Notes under the pieces: generated by a model
Seen by the model: only the letters and a program-made list of their open reading frames with translations
Told to the model about the DNA's origin: nothing
Database searches by the model: none
Shown: positions 17,907 through 26,587 of the stretch, in pieces
Layout of the letters: each line of letters starts with the position of its first letter
Numbering within the stretch: the stretch's first letter is position 1
Made by a program: the position numbers and the translations under genes
Source of the DNA: Sulfitobacter sp. EhC04
Lineage (GTDB): Bacteria; Pseudomonadota; Alphaproteobacteria; Rhodobacterales; Rhodobacteraceae
Direction: 5' to 3'
Length of the DNA: 64,000 bases
Assembly: GCF_001650875.1 (NCBI RefSeq)
Contig: NZ_LXYI01000017.1
Location: 124,001-188,000, forward strand

Positions 17907-18860
17907 ATGAAACGCGCGCTTCGTATCATCGGGACGGTTCTGGCGCTCAGCTGGATAGGCTGGCTGATCGTGCAGCAGGCTCCGAACCTGCCTGCGCTCG
18001 ACCTGTCCTCCCCTGCCCTCTGGGCCGCTCTGATGTTGGCGCTTTGCTGCTATGTAATATCTCAGCTGGCGGCAGCCGAAGCATGGTGCCGCATCCTGTC
18101 ATTCCGGCAGGTCGCGATCGCACCGCAACGCGCACGCAGCCAGCCGATGATATCGCAGATCGGCAAATACATTCCCGGCAACGTGGCGCATCTGTTCGGG
18201 CGTTTGGTGATCGGGCGGCGCGACGGCGTGGCGGGGGGTGTTCTGGTCGCGTCGATGGTGCTTGAGATCGGCTTTACCCTCGCCGCCGGCTTTACAGTGG
18301 CCGCCGCGCTCTTGCTGTTCATGCCAGACACCCTGCCCCGCCTCGCGCGCGACTTCCCGCGTGTCAGCGCCTGGCTCACACCGCAACTGATCGCAGTCGC
18401 ACTGATCATCGGGGGTGCACTCGGGGCTGTCTTGCTTAAACGCAGGTTGCGCAATCTGGACCTGCCGCAACCCGGCCTGCGCCAATTGGCCAGTCCCCTG
18501 GCCTTGCACATCACAACCTTCCCGGTCCTCGGCATATCTCTCTGGGCCACGGCATTGGCCGTCAGCCCCGATGCAGCGCCCGGCCTGGTGACCTGCATCC
18601 TCGTCTTTGCCTTCGCCTGGGTGGCGGGATTTGTCATGCCGGGCGCGCCGGGCGGCATCGGCGTGCGCGACAGCATCATCGTGCTGGGACTTGCTGCCAG
18701 TCTCGGCGAAGGCTCCGGGCTTGCCATCGCTCTGCTGCACCGCGCCATTTCCGTCCTGGGAGATGTCGCCACATTCGGCATCGGCTGGAAAATGCGCCAC
18801 TCGAAAGCACGCGCTGTTCCCAGAAATAGGCCCGACAGCGCCCCATTTCTGGCCGATTGA
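17907..18860 (+). CDS. UPF0104/AglD-type integral membrane protein (flippase-like domain)
   Basis: A 317-residue protein with about eight membrane segments. It shows the LPG_synthase_TM/flippase-like pattern: LIVQQAPNLPALDL in the first periplasmic loop, ISQIGKYIPGNVAHLFGRLV (the conserved YxPG-type motif), and GFVMPGAPGGIGVRDSIIV, the PGGIGxRE-like motif near the C-terminus, where Asp replaces the usual Glu. The start at 17907 (MKRALRIIGTVLALSWIGWL) is two bases after the methyltransferase stop. Proteins of this family move or transfer lipid-linked material; here it probably handles the product of the neighbouring transferases. Confidence 0.85.
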   Translation: MKRALRIIGTVLALSWIGWLIVQQAPNLPALDLSSPALWAALMLALCCYVISQLAAAEAWCRILSFRQVAIAPQRARSQPMISQIGKYIPGNVAHLFGRLVIGRRDGVAGGVLVASMVLEIGFTLAAGFTVAAALLLFMPDTLPRLARDFPRVSAWLTPQLIAVALIIGGALGAVLLKRRLRNLDLPQPGLRQLASPLALHITTFPVLGISLWATALAVSPDAAPGLVTCILVFAFAWVAGFVMPGAPGGIGVRDSIIVLGLAASLGEGSGLAIALLHRAISVLGDVATFGIGWKMRHSKARAVPRNRPDSAPFLAD

Positions 18861-18899
18861 TCGCCCATCAAAGTGTCCAAAGGGTAACAGGGGCTATCC

Positions 18900-19895
18900 A
18901 TGGTCGACGCAAGCATCACAGAACAATCAAATTCCAACTCGGCACCGCTGAGACAAGGCGAGATCAGATATCTCTCCCTGGGCCTGGCCGCCTTCGTGGC
19001 GATCGTGACCCTGTCTTACTGGCGGTCCCAGCCCATTGACTGGATGAGTTTTCTCAATATCTACGGTGCCGCGCTTGGCCTGCTTTTGATCGGCATCTAC
19101 CTGAGAACATACAAAGACGCGGAACGGTTCGCCTGCATAACGGTCGCACTGGCAGGCTATGCGCTGTTCGGCGTGTCGATGGGCATCGTCTTTCACATCT
19201 ACATGCCTCGGCCAGAGCCTGTTCTGGACGAATTCCTGCTCAGGTTCGATCACTACTTCGGCTACCATTGGCCCGATGCGGTGACCTGGCTGGCGCGGGA
19301 CTATGCTTGGCTCGGCAGGGCCCTAAGCTATGTCTACGTGAGTTCCTTCGCTCAGCTTGTCCTCGTCATCGTCATGCTCGGCGCGGCCGGACGGGCCGCG
19401 CGGCTCGACATGCTTCTGGTCACAGGAATGATCGGGCTGTTCCTGACTTTCGTCGTGTGGCAGCTGTTGCCGAACTTTAGCATGGGCATCCACTATCCCA
19501 TACCGTCAGAGGCCGAGCAGGCGATCCGGCTGGTCACCAACACCAGCTACGGGCAGGCCCTCAAGGAGGCCGCGCTGAACGGGATACCGGTGATCTCCAA
19601 CGAGACGATGCTGGGCGTGGTGGCGTTTCCGTCCTATCATACCGTCATGGCGTGCCTGACGGTGTGGTTCGCCTTCCGCACCGTGGCGTTCTGGCCGATC
19701 GTGATCCTGAACATCGCCATGATCCCGGCGATCCACATCCACGGGGCACATCACATCCTGGACTTTTTCGGCGGTGTCTTCGTATCCTTCGCTGCGCTTT
19801 CTTTGGCTGGGGTGTTCCTGAGCGCGGGGCAAGGGCTGACCCGCGGACCGTCATCAAACTCTTTCAACCGGCATCAGTCCCATCGCAACACCTAA
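18900..19895 (+). CDS. PAP2_3-type membrane phosphatase / phosphotransferase (Aur1/Ipt1-like)
   Basis: A 331-residue membrane protein with an N-terminal cytosolic tail of about 25 residues and about seven helices. The PAP2 catalytic motifs are recognisable: VAFPSYHTVMACLTVWFAF (motif with catalytic His) and IHIHGAHHILDFFGGVF (second His/Asp motif). This spacing fits the PAP2_3 group that includes inositolphosphotransferases acting on ceramides and archaetidyl or phosphatidyl lipids. It is the last gene of the operon and its TAA overlaps the TAG of the convergent FAH gene (19892-19895). It may attach or remove a phospho-head group at the end of the glycolipid pathway. Confidence 0.82.
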   Translation: MVDASITEQSNSNSAPLRQGEIRYLSLGLAAFVAIVTLSYWRSQPIDWMSFLNIYGAALGLLLIGIYLRTYKDAERFACITVALAGYALFGVSMGIVFHIYMPRPEPVLDEFLLRFDHYFGYHWPDAVTWLARDYAWLGRALSYVYVSSFAQLVLVIVMLGAAGRAARLDMLLVTGMIGLFLTFVVWQLLPNFSMGIHYPIPSEAEQAIRLVTNTSYGQALKEAALNGIPVISNETMLGVVAFPSYHTVMACLTVWFAFRTVAFWPIVILNIAMIPAIHIHGAHHILDFFGGVFVSFAALSLAGVFLSAGQGLTRGPSSNSFNRHQSHRNT

Positions 19896-20821
19896 CTCTG
19901 ACGTGGCCCAACCTTGTTGCGCAGCATGCCAATTCCCTCGATTTCGAGTTCGACGATGTCTCCCGGTTCCAGATAGCGGTTAAGCTCAAGCCCACAGCCA
20001 CCGCCGACAGTGCCTGAGCCAAAAAATTCGCCTGCGCGAATTTCTTCGTCTCGGCTGACATGTTCCAGAATGCGGCCGAAGGAATGATGCATCATGTCGG
20101 AATTGCCACGGCTCCATTCCTCGCCGTTTATCCGCGCGATCATCTCAAGCCCTGATCCGTTGCCGATCTCGTCCTTGGTTACAATGCAAGGCCCCATTGC
20201 ATTGGCCGTTTTCCAGTCCTTGCCTTTGGCCGGCCCCAGTCCGCCCGCCATTTCCAGCATCTGATGATCCCGCGCCGAAAAATCGTTGAAGATCAGAAAG
20301 CCAAAGATGTGGTCTTGGCCCTGCGCCTCACTGATGTCCTGCCCGCCTTTGCCGGTGATCATGCCAAGCTCCAGTTCGTAATCCAGCCGCGTTTCGCCCT
20401 TGGGCCAGAGGATTTCATCCTCGGGTCCTGAGACCGAAAAACGGTTGCCTTTGTAGTAGATCGGCTGGTCGTACCAGACTTGGGGCAATGTGACGTCCTC
20501 GGGTGAAAGGTCGGGAACAGACGGGGTAAGTTTGGAAATGGTCGCGCGCGCCTGCCGCAGGTGCATCTCGAAGGTCAGGCTGTCGCGCATCTGGACCGGT
20601 TCGGGCAATGGCGCGCGCAGCCGGACCGAGGCGAGGTCGATCTTGCTGGCCGAGGCCTGGGCCTTGCGCGCTGCCTCAAGTGCCGCGTCGCCGCCCTCAA
20701 TCAGGGCCAGCATCGAATGAAAGGAAGGGTTTGTTTCCGTGTCCAGCACCGCAATCCGCGTGCCGTCCAGAATGCCGATGGCCTGCGCGCCCGCGCCATT
20801 TTCAAAAGTAACCAGTTTCAT
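19892..20821 (-). CDS. Fumarylacetoacetate hydrolase family protein
   Basis: A 309-residue FAH-fold enzyme. Metal-binding acidic residues lie in LDYELELGMITGKGGQDISE and FGFLIFNDFSARDHQML; GPCIVTKDEIG and GNSDMMHHSFGRILEHVSRD complete the active-site region. The family hydrolyses C-C bonds of acylpyruvates such as fumarylpyruvate or fumarylacetoacetate. Its ATG overlaps the stop of the GST gene (ATGA). With a GST resembling maleylpyruvate/maleylacetoacetate isomerases just upstream, the pair could isomerise and cleave a ring-cleavage product of gentisate or homogentisate type; no ring-cleaving dioxygenase is in this operon. Confidence 0.9.
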   Translation of the reverse strand: MKLVTFENGAGAQAIGILDGTRIAVLDTETNPSFHSMLALIEGGDAALEAARKAQASASKIDLASVRLRAPLPEPVQMRDSLTFEMHLRQARATISKLTPSVPDLSPEDVTLPQVWYDQPIYYKGNRFSVSGPEDEILWPKGETRLDYELELGMITGKGGQDISEAQGQDHIFGFLIFNDFSARDHQMLEMAGGLGPAKGKDWKTANAMGPCIVTKDEIGNGSGLEMIARINGEEWSRGNSDMMHHSFGRILEHVSRDEEIRAGEFFGSGTVGGGCGLELNRYLEPGDIVELEIEGIGMLRNKVGPRQS

Positions 20822-21561
20822 GCAGGTTCTCCAATTTCATGGTAAATGTCAGTGACACGCGTGCCCGGGTAATAGGTCGCGCGATAGGCGGGGCGGGTCT
20901 GCATCGCAGCCCACCAGCGTTGCATATGCGGCTTGTTATCCCAGATCTGCGGCAGGCCAAGATCGCGCATCCGGTCGATGGTGGGCACCACGCAAAAATC
21001 GGCAAGCGAAAGATCACCGCACAGCCACGCGCGGTCTGCCAGTGCGGCATCCATTCGCGTCACAGTCTCGTTCAGCCGCTCATAACTTTCCCGAAGGCGC
21101 GTGTCAGAAAACCCGTTTCGGCCCATCTCGCGGTAGAAAGTGCGGCGCAGGGTGCGGGCGTTGGTGTCTTCCTCAAGCGCGTCATCAGTCAGCCCCGCGC
21201 GGTGGCGCACGAAGACCTGATTGAAAGACGGGATGCGGATCGCCGCCGTCGGCACCTCTTCGATAAAGCGCAGCCACTTTCGCATTTCGGCACGCCCCAG
21301 CGGATCGGCGGGTGTCAGCGGCACGTCGGGAAAAACCTCGTCGAGGTATTCCATGATGACCGAGCTGTCCAACACCGCCTGTCCGTCGTGCAACAGCGAT
21401 GGCACCACCCCGTCGGGGTTGATCGCCAGGTAGTCGGGGGTCAGGTGTTCCTTTTTGCGAAAGTCGATCCTTGTGTCGGTGAACGCCAATCCCTTTTCGT
21501 GCAGGGTCAGGCGGACCTTCTGCGAGCATGTTGAAATGGGGTTGTTCAAAAGCTCTAGCAT
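20818..21561 (-). CDS. Glutathione S-transferase (possible maleylpyruvate/maleylacetoacetate isomerase)
   Basis: A 247-residue GST. The thioredoxin-like N-domain begins MLELLNNPISTCSQKVRLT, with the SxCS motif seen in beta/zeta-like GSTs, then YLAINPDGVVPSLLHDG (cis-Pro) and DSSVIMEYLDEVFPD (glutathione-binding SS/ES pair). The helical C-domain includes ADRAWLCGDLSLADFCVVP with the conserved hydrophobic capping Asp. The start codon shares one base with the MBL stop. Assignment to an isomerase is inference from the FAH neighbour. Confidence 0.88.
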   Translation of the reverse strand: MLELLNNPISTCSQKVRLTLHEKGLAFTDTRIDFRKKEHLTPDYLAINPDGVVPSLLHDGQAVLDSSVIMEYLDEVFPDVPLTPADPLGRAEMRKWLRFIEEVPTAAIRIPSFNQVFVRHRAGLTDDALEEDTNARTLRRTFYREMGRNGFSDTRLRESYERLNETVTRMDAALADRAWLCGDLSLADFCVVPTIDRMRDLGLPQIWDNKPHMQRWWAAMQTRPAYRATYYPGTRVTDIYHEIGEPA

Positions 21562-22556
21562 CAGTGCGCCTTGCCGCAGCCACAGGGCGCATCATGCGGG
21601 CAGTTTGCCCCCTTGGAATAGCGCAACATCTGGCGCAGAACATCCTCTTGCGCGGGGTTGACCTTGCCCCCCGACAGATCGCGGTAGATCGTGGCGACAT
21701 TGGCGACCACCCGTTCACGGTCCAGCCAACTGTCGAAGTTGGCATATCCCACCTCGAAAGCCGCCGCTTCCCAGTCCAGCCCCGCGTCATAGCACGCCTT
21801 GGTTTCGGCCAGAATATGGGTGAAATAGTCGCGCAACCCCTGCACGGCGGATTTGTCCGATACCGCACCATGCCCCGGCACGATCACATCGACGTCCAGC
21901 CCCAGAATATGGTCACAGGCGGCGATCCAATTGCCCACCGGCCCCGCCCACATGATCGGGTGCCCGCCATGAAAGACCAGATCGCCCGTGTAACAGACCT
22001 TGCTGTCGGGCAGATAGACAATGATATCACCGCGGGTGTGCGCCGGGCCAAGTTCGGTCAACTCAACCCTGCGACCGCCCACATGCAACGTGCGCGATCC
22101 CTTGAACACCTCGGTCGGCGCGACATGTTCGATATCCGAAAAGTCGAACGTTTTGCCCATGTATTCGTGCAGGAATTCACCGAAGACGCCGTAGGCGGCC
22201 GGATTGGCGGATGCGGCTTTGAAGAACCCCGCAGGACGTTCCTCCATCTCTTCGCGCGTGGCCTCTGAGGCGATGATCCGGGCGTCGCCAACAAGGTGAT
22301 TGCCAAAGGTGTGGTCGCCGTTGGAGTGGGTGTTGACCAGCACGTCGATCTTGGCCGCCGCCGGTTCAGCCTTGGCATAGGCGTCCAGCATGTCCTGTGT
22401 CAGCGCGCCGGTGAACAGTGTGTCGACAACCAGCGTCTGCCCGTCTTCGCCAACGACCAGGCCCGAGTTGCTCCAGCCCCAGCTTCCGTCGCCCTGTACC
22501 CAGGCATACAGTCCGTTGCCCAACTCTTGAAGCGTGCGTGTGATGCGCGTGTTCAT
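21561..22556 (-). CDS. MBL-fold metallohydrolase with a variant HxNxDH motif
   Basis: A 331-residue metallo-beta-lactamase-fold hydrolase. The zinc-site motif is VLVNTHSNGDHTFGNHLVGD, giving HSNGDH where the canonical motif is HxHxDH: the middle His is Asn. Other ligand regions are LGPAHTRGDIIVYLPD, KVCYTGDLVFHGG and VIVPGHGAVSDKSAV. The C-terminus ends in a His/Cys-rich tail, NCPHDAPCGCGKAH. There is no obvious signal peptide. It sits between the TRAP permease and the GST. The reaction is unknown; lactone or thioester hydrolysis would fit a catabolic operon. Confidence 0.85.
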   Translation of the reverse strand: MNTRITRTLQELGNGLYAWVQGDGSWGWSNSGLVVGEDGQTLVVDTLFTGALTQDMLDAYAKAEPAAAKIDVLVNTHSNGDHTFGNHLVGDARIIASEATREEMEERPAGFFKAASANPAAYGVFGEFLHEYMGKTFDFSDIEHVAPTEVFKGSRTLHVGGRRVELTELGPAHTRGDIIVYLPDSKVCYTGDLVFHGGHPIMWAGPVGNWIAACDHILGLDVDVIVPGHGAVSDKSAVQGLRDYFTHILAETKACYDAGLDWEAAAFEVGYANFDSWLDRERVVANVATIYRDLSGGKVNPAQEDVLRQMLRYSKGANCPHDAPCGCGKAH

Positions 22557-22568
22557 GTACTTTCTCCG

Positions 22569-23873
22569 TTACAGCAGGCCGGTTGCCAGCCACGGCATCG
22601 CGACGACAAGGGCCACAAGAATGACCATCATCAGCGCGAAAGGCGCGGCACCGGCAAAGATATCGTTCAGGGTGATGCGGTCGTCTTCGAGGTTCGCCTT
22701 GATGACGAAACAGGCAACGCCCAGCGGTGGTGTCAGCAGCCCCACCTCGACCGCGATGATGGTCAGAATGCCGAACCAGACCAGATCTACGCCAAACGGC
22801 TGAATCACCGGCAGGATCAGCGGCAGCAGGATCAGCAGGATCGACGAACTGTCGAGGATTGTGCCCAGCAGGATGATCGCCAGCAGATACAGCACCAGCA
22901 CTCCGTAAAGGCCCAGTTCCCAGCTTGACAGCAGACCGGTCATCGCATTCGGCAATCCGGTCAGCGCCAGCAGACGCGAATACATATGCGCGGCGATGAT
23001 CAGGAAGGTGATCGAGGCGGTGACCTGTCCCACCTCCAGCATGATCTTCCAGATTTCGCGCGCGGTCAGACGCCCCTTGATCAGCGCGATGATCAGCGCG
23101 CCCAAGGCACCGACGCCGCCCGCTTCGGTGGGGGTGAAAAACCCGCCATAGATGCCGCCCAGCACCAGCACGATCAACAACACGATCGGCGCGGATTTCA
23201 AAAGCATCGTGCCTCGGGTCATGATCGGCAGATCAGAGTTGTTCGGGTTGCCGGTGAAGCGCGGGAGAAACCGCGCCATCAGCAGGATCGCCACGCAAAA
23301 GAACAGCGCGAGGATCAGGCCCGGCACAATACCCGCCGTGAACAGATCGCCAATGGATACCTCTGCGATGATCCCGAACAGGATCAACAAAAGCGAGGGC
23401 GGGATAAGCATGCCCAGCACCGATGATCCCGCCACGACCCCGACGGAAAAGCGCGGCGTGTACCCTTGGCGCACAAGCTCCGGCACGGCGACCTTGGTGA
23501 AAACCGATGCGCTGGCAATGGACGTGCCGTTGACCGCTGCAAAAACCGCATTGGCAAAGACTGTGGCGATACCCAGCCCGCCACGGAACCGCCTGAACAT
23601 CTGGCCCGCCACATCGAACACATCGCGCCCCAACCCGCAGGCCCCGACCAGCACGCCCATCAGGACGAACAGCGGAATAACTCCGAAAGAATAGCGCTCG
23701 ACCCCGTCCAGCGCGGCCTGGCTCAGCAATGCGCCGGCCACGGTCATTTTGCCTTTCACAAGGAAGACCCCGAAGAAGGACACCGCGATCAGCGCGATGG
23801 CCACGTGCATCCCCAACTGGATCAACACGAGGATTGCGAGGATAGAGTAAATACCGATCTCGACACCGCTCAT
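22569..23873 (-). CDS. dctM: TRAP transporter large permease (DctM)
   Basis: A 434-residue protein with the usual twelve or so hydrophobic segments of TRAP large permeases. Signatures include GVIPLFVLMGVLVGACGLG, GTSIASASVFTKVAVPELVR, SVLGMLIPPSLLLILFGIIA and, near the C-terminus, VGLLTPPLGVACFVIKANL. It works with DctQ and DctP in Na+-driven uptake of organic acids. The start overlaps the dctQ stop by ATGA. It ends 12 bp before the MBL gene. Confidence 0.94.
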   Translation of the reverse strand: MSGVEIGIYSILAILVLIQLGMHVAIALIAVSFFGVFLVKGKMTVAGALLSQAALDGVERYSFGVIPLFVLMGVLVGACGLGRDVFDVAGQMFRRFRGGLGIATVFANAVFAAVNGTSIASASVFTKVAVPELVRQGYTPRFSVGVVAGSSVLGMLIPPSLLLILFGIIAEVSIGDLFTAGIVPGLILALFFCVAILLMARFLPRFTGNPNNSDLPIMTRGTMLLKSAPIVLLIVLVLGGIYGGFFTPTEAGGVGALGALIIALIKGRLTAREIWKIMLEVGQVTASITFLIIAAHMYSRLLALTGLPNAMTGLLSSWELGLYGVLVLYLLAIILLGTILDSSSILLILLPLILPVIQPFGVDLVWFGILTIIAVEVGLLTPPLGVACFVIKANLEDDRITLNDIFAGAAPFALMMVILVALVVAMPWLATGLL

Positions 23874-24430
23874 GATCCGGCCCCTTTGCCAAAGGCCCGA
23901 ACGGCAAAGCCCAGTGTCAGCATGGCATATTGCGCAAAGGTCAGCGCACAGCCCGCCAGAACACAGACCACGAAAGGCCAGCGCGGCATGGTGAAAATCC
24001 CGTAAAGCCCGACAGTCTCATTGCCCTCAATGGACTCAAGGATGCCCGGCGCGATGTAATAAAGAAGAATGCCCATCATCAGGGTGCCAATCGCATGGTG
24101 GACCATGTCCAGAATGGCTGCCCCTCGGCCCTTGTTCCGGCTGAGCCGGTTCAACAGCATGTCTGATCGCACATTGCGTCCGGCGGCTGTGGCCTTGGGC
24201 AGTTGCAAAAAGACGATGGCAACAATCATGGCGCTGACAATTTCGGCGGTGGCGGGCACAGGGGTGCCAAAAGCGCCCCGCCCGATCACATCGGCATTGA
24301 TGATCGCCATGATGCCCAAAGTGCCCAGCCCGCCGATTGCGGCCAAAGCCAATGTCATTCGGTTCAGCCACAGGGCCACCGGGCCGCCCGAAAAATCGGG
24401 CGGCGCGCGCATGTCATTTGTATCGGTCAC
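23870..24430 (-). CDS. dctQ: TRAP transporter small permease (DctQ)
   Basis: About 186 residues with four hydrophobic segments (LALAAIGGLGTLGIMAIINADVIGR is the first; NADVxxR is the DctQ signature). I take the GTG at 24430, which overlaps the dctP stop (GTGA) and gives VTDTNDMRAPPDF; the ATG at 24412 is the alternative and no ribosome site separates them clearly. It anchors the DctP-DctM complex. Confidence 0.88.
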   Translation of the reverse strand: MTDTNDMRAPPDFSGGPVALWLNRMTLALAAIGGLGTLGIMAIINADVIGRGAFGTPVPATAEIVSAMIVAIVFLQLPKATAAGRNVRSDMLLNRLSRNKGRGAAILDMVHHAIGTLMMGILLYYIAPGILESIEGNETVGLYGIFTMPRWPFVVCVLAGCALTFAQYAMLTLGFAVRAFGKGAGS

Positions 24431-25482
24431 TTTGCGGCCCAGTCCCGCGCGTGGGTGATCCCCGCTTCTTTCGACAGGCGCATATAGGTTTCCAGCACCT
24501 GGGTTCCGGGCTTGCCCTGCGCGTCCAGTGCATCCGCCCATTCGCGGGCGATATTGGGCAGTTTTTGCGCATAGGCCGCGCGCTGTTCGTCGCTCAGCTC
24601 GCTGATGATCGCACCGCCGTCGACGGACTGTTGCAGCGACGCAGCCCCGCCATCGCGATAGCTTTCGGCGGCAATGTCACGGTATTCGTCGGCGACCTCC
24701 TGAATCACCTGCTGCACGTCCTCGGGCAGGCTGTTCCATGTGTCCAGATTGACCGTCAACGCCGAGGCATATTGCGCACCGAAGTTGATCTTGGTGATAT
24801 AGGGTGCGACCTCGTAGAACTTGTAGGGGGCGATCACCGACTCAAAGGTCATGATCCCGTCATAAAGCCCGGTGGACATCGAGTTGTAGAAATCCGGCAG
24901 CGCCCCTGCGACAGGGGTTGCATCCACACCCTTCAGCCAGTTCAGCGCCAGGCCGGCGGTGCCGATCTTGTGGCCGTTCAAATCGTCGATGGTCTCGATG
25001 GGGAACTTGGTCACAAAATGGTAGGTGTCGATCCCGACCGGAGCCAGAACCAGCTGGCCATTGTCGGCCCATGCTTCGTTCATCGCGGGGATTTCAGCGT
25101 AAAGCTGGTCAATCACCCCCATCAGCTTGATCAGATCATCGGTGCCAAAGGGGGTGAGGTAGGTGATCTGGTCCAGAGGCAGCTTGTCGCCTTCAAACAG
25201 TTGCGGGACATAGCCGAATTCGGCCACGCCGCTTTCCACTGCCTCCAATACGCCTGTCGGCGGGGCCACTGCGCCGGCATAGGCTTCTGTCCAGTTGATC
25301 GTGTGGCCCAGTTCGGCCACGCGTCTGGACACTTCGGGCACAAAATGGGTGCTGATGGCGCTGACGCCCTTGGTCAGTGGCGGGTGGCCCGCGATGATCG
25401 TGAAATTCCACGTCTCGGCGCTGACGGGCAATGCACCCAGCAGCAGTGCGCCCGCAAGTGCGGTCGTTGTATATTTGGTCAT
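24427..25482 (-). CDS. dctP: TRAP transporter substrate-binding protein (DctP)
   Basis: A 351-residue periplasmic protein with a Sec signal peptide (about residues 1-22, MTKYTTTALAGALLLGALPVSA, cut before ETWNF). The DctP fold is shown by GAVAPPTGVLEAVESGVAEFG, IGTAGLALNWLKGVDATPV and TGLYDGIMTFESVIAPYKF. Ligand specificity cannot be read directly; the downstream enzymes suggest an aromatic-derived or cyclic carboxylate. It is the first gene of the operon dctP-dctQ-dctM-MBL-GST-FAH. Confidence 0.94.
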   Translation of the reverse strand: MTKYTTTALAGALLLGALPVSAETWNFTIIAGHPPLTKGVSAISTHFVPEVSRRVAELGHTINWTEAYAGAVAPPTGVLEAVESGVAEFGYVPQLFEGDKLPLDQITYLTPFGTDDLIKLMGVIDQLYAEIPAMNEAWADNGQLVLAPVGIDTYHFVTKFPIETIDDLNGHKIGTAGLALNWLKGVDATPVAGALPDFYNSMSTGLYDGIMTFESVIAPYKFYEVAPYITKINFGAQYASALTVNLDTWNSLPEDVQQVIQEVADEYRDIAAESYRDGGAASLQQSVDGGAIISELSDEQRAAYAQKLPNIAREWADALDAQGKPGTQVLETYMRLSKEAGITHARDWAAK

Positions 25483-25507
25483 GTGTCCTCCTCCCTGAGG
25501 TTTGTTT

Positions 25508-25523
25508 AGCCACTTGTGTGGCT
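25508..25523. other. Short perfect stem-loop in the tetR-dctP gap
   Basis: AGCCAC and GTGGCT form a six-base perfect stem with a TTGT tetraloop between the TetR stop and dctP start. No T-run follows on the minus strand. It might weakly separate tetR from dctP transcription. Confidence 0.3.
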
Positions 25524-25547
25524 CTTGGTGCTGCCCTCTCCCGTGGG

Positions 25548-26234
25548 TCAGTCTTTAATATCTCCATGCGTTGCAGGGCCGCGTCCGAAGCTATCGACCA
25601 AAAAGGCAATTAGCTGGGCGCGGAATTCTGTGCGGTCTTCGGGATGAACCAATCCTTCGGACAACTGCGCCATGCGACCGTCTTCTGACTGGTCCGAAAG
25701 GCTCATCATCACTGCGCCAACCATTAGGTGATAACGCCAGTGAATTTCGGCCTCTGACAGGTGCGAGGCCGCGCGGCGCATCATTGCCATGTAGGTCACC
25801 GCGAAATCGTCCAGTTCCTCGCGGACGATCTGGCGGGTCCATTCGGTGGGGCGGACACGGTGCTGCAAGACGAAATGCGCCAGCAGAATTCCAGTGCGCG
25901 GAGAGTCCTCGTTCACGTAGGCATCGACAAAGGCTTCCACGACCTCTTCGATGCGCGGGGGCCTGCCCTCTCCAAGGGCCTGCGCATCGATCCGCGCCAT
26001 GTAGTCAAGTCTACGCTGAACCGTCCGGCGGGCGACATCACGGAAAACCACAAGCATCAGATTATCTTTGTTGCCAAAATGATAATTGATCGCGGCCATG
26101 TTCACCTTGGCCCGTTCCGCCAGTGCGCGGGTAGTGACCCCGTCTATGCCGTAGGTCGCATACATTTCTTCGGCTGCATTACGGATCGCCGTGCGCGTCG
26201 CGGTTCCAAGTGAGAGAGATTCGATTTTTGTCAT
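25548..26234 (-). CDS. TetR-family transcriptional regulator
   Basis: A 228-residue TetR protein. The N-terminal helix-turn-helix is ATRTAIRNAAEEMYATYGID then GVTTRALAERAKVNMAAINY HFGNKDNL with the family HFGNK/YYHF-like end. The C-terminal ligand domain is longer than minimal (WTRQIVREELDDFAVTYMAM). It lies directly behind the dctP operon, on the same strand, and its start codon overlaps a 24-bp palindrome, so it is very probably self-regulated and likely represses the neighbouring catabolic genes. Confidence 0.9.
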   Translation of the reverse strand: MTKIESLSLGTATRTAIRNAAEEMYATYGIDGVTTRALAERAKVNMAAINYHFGNKDNLMLVVFRDVARRTVQRRLDYMARIDAQALGEGRPPRIEEVVEAFVDAYVNEDSPRTGILLAHFVLQHRVRPTEWTRQIVREELDDFAVTYMAMMRRAASHLSEAEIHWRYHLMVGAVMMSLSDQSEDGRMAQLSEGLVHPEDRTEFRAQLIAFLVDSFGRGPATHGDIKD

Positions 26235-26257
26235 GTTTCAAGCGTATGTTTGAAACA
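26234..26257. promoter_or_regulatory. Palindromic operator for the TetR regulator
   Basis: TGTTTCAA (26234-26241) and TTGAAACA (26250-26257) are perfect eight-base arms separated by eight bases. The left arm touches the tetR start codon (26234-26232, minus strand). Size and symmetry fit a TetR dimer site that would block tetR transcription or initiation. I found no second copy before dctP. Confidence 0.65.
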
Positions 26258-26587
26258 GGTGTTTGGCAAGTGTTTGTGAGGGTTTGTCCTAATCTCGCGG
26301 TAGTTGAAGCTTTAGGTTGTTGGTGCGCCGGTCAGACAAGCGAGGCTTGCACGGATCGCGAAATGGCGGCCTTTGCACAGTTCGCCTCTCAGGGCCTTGA
26401 TCTCGGGACCAGCGGCAATTCTGTCGCCTTCAACGTCGGCCGGCGGACCTTACGATCAGCCTGATCAACATTCCCTCGGTGCCCAAGTCGGGGGCGAAGC
26501 ACAGCAGCGGGCTCAGGGCCTCGCCGATGGCGTTGAATATCGGCGTCCCCTATGAGCGGGAAAATATAGGCATTTGTGGGGTGTTTC
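26258..26587. other. Degenerate region with no intact gene
   Basis: Open frames are short and broken. One plus-strand frame reads ADLTISLINIPSVPKSGAK and ALNIGVPYERENI, which has coding-like composition, but its family is not recognised. The tetR promoter must lie at the left edge. The stretch probably contains decayed pieces of the same locus as the thiolase remnant. Confidence 0.4.
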
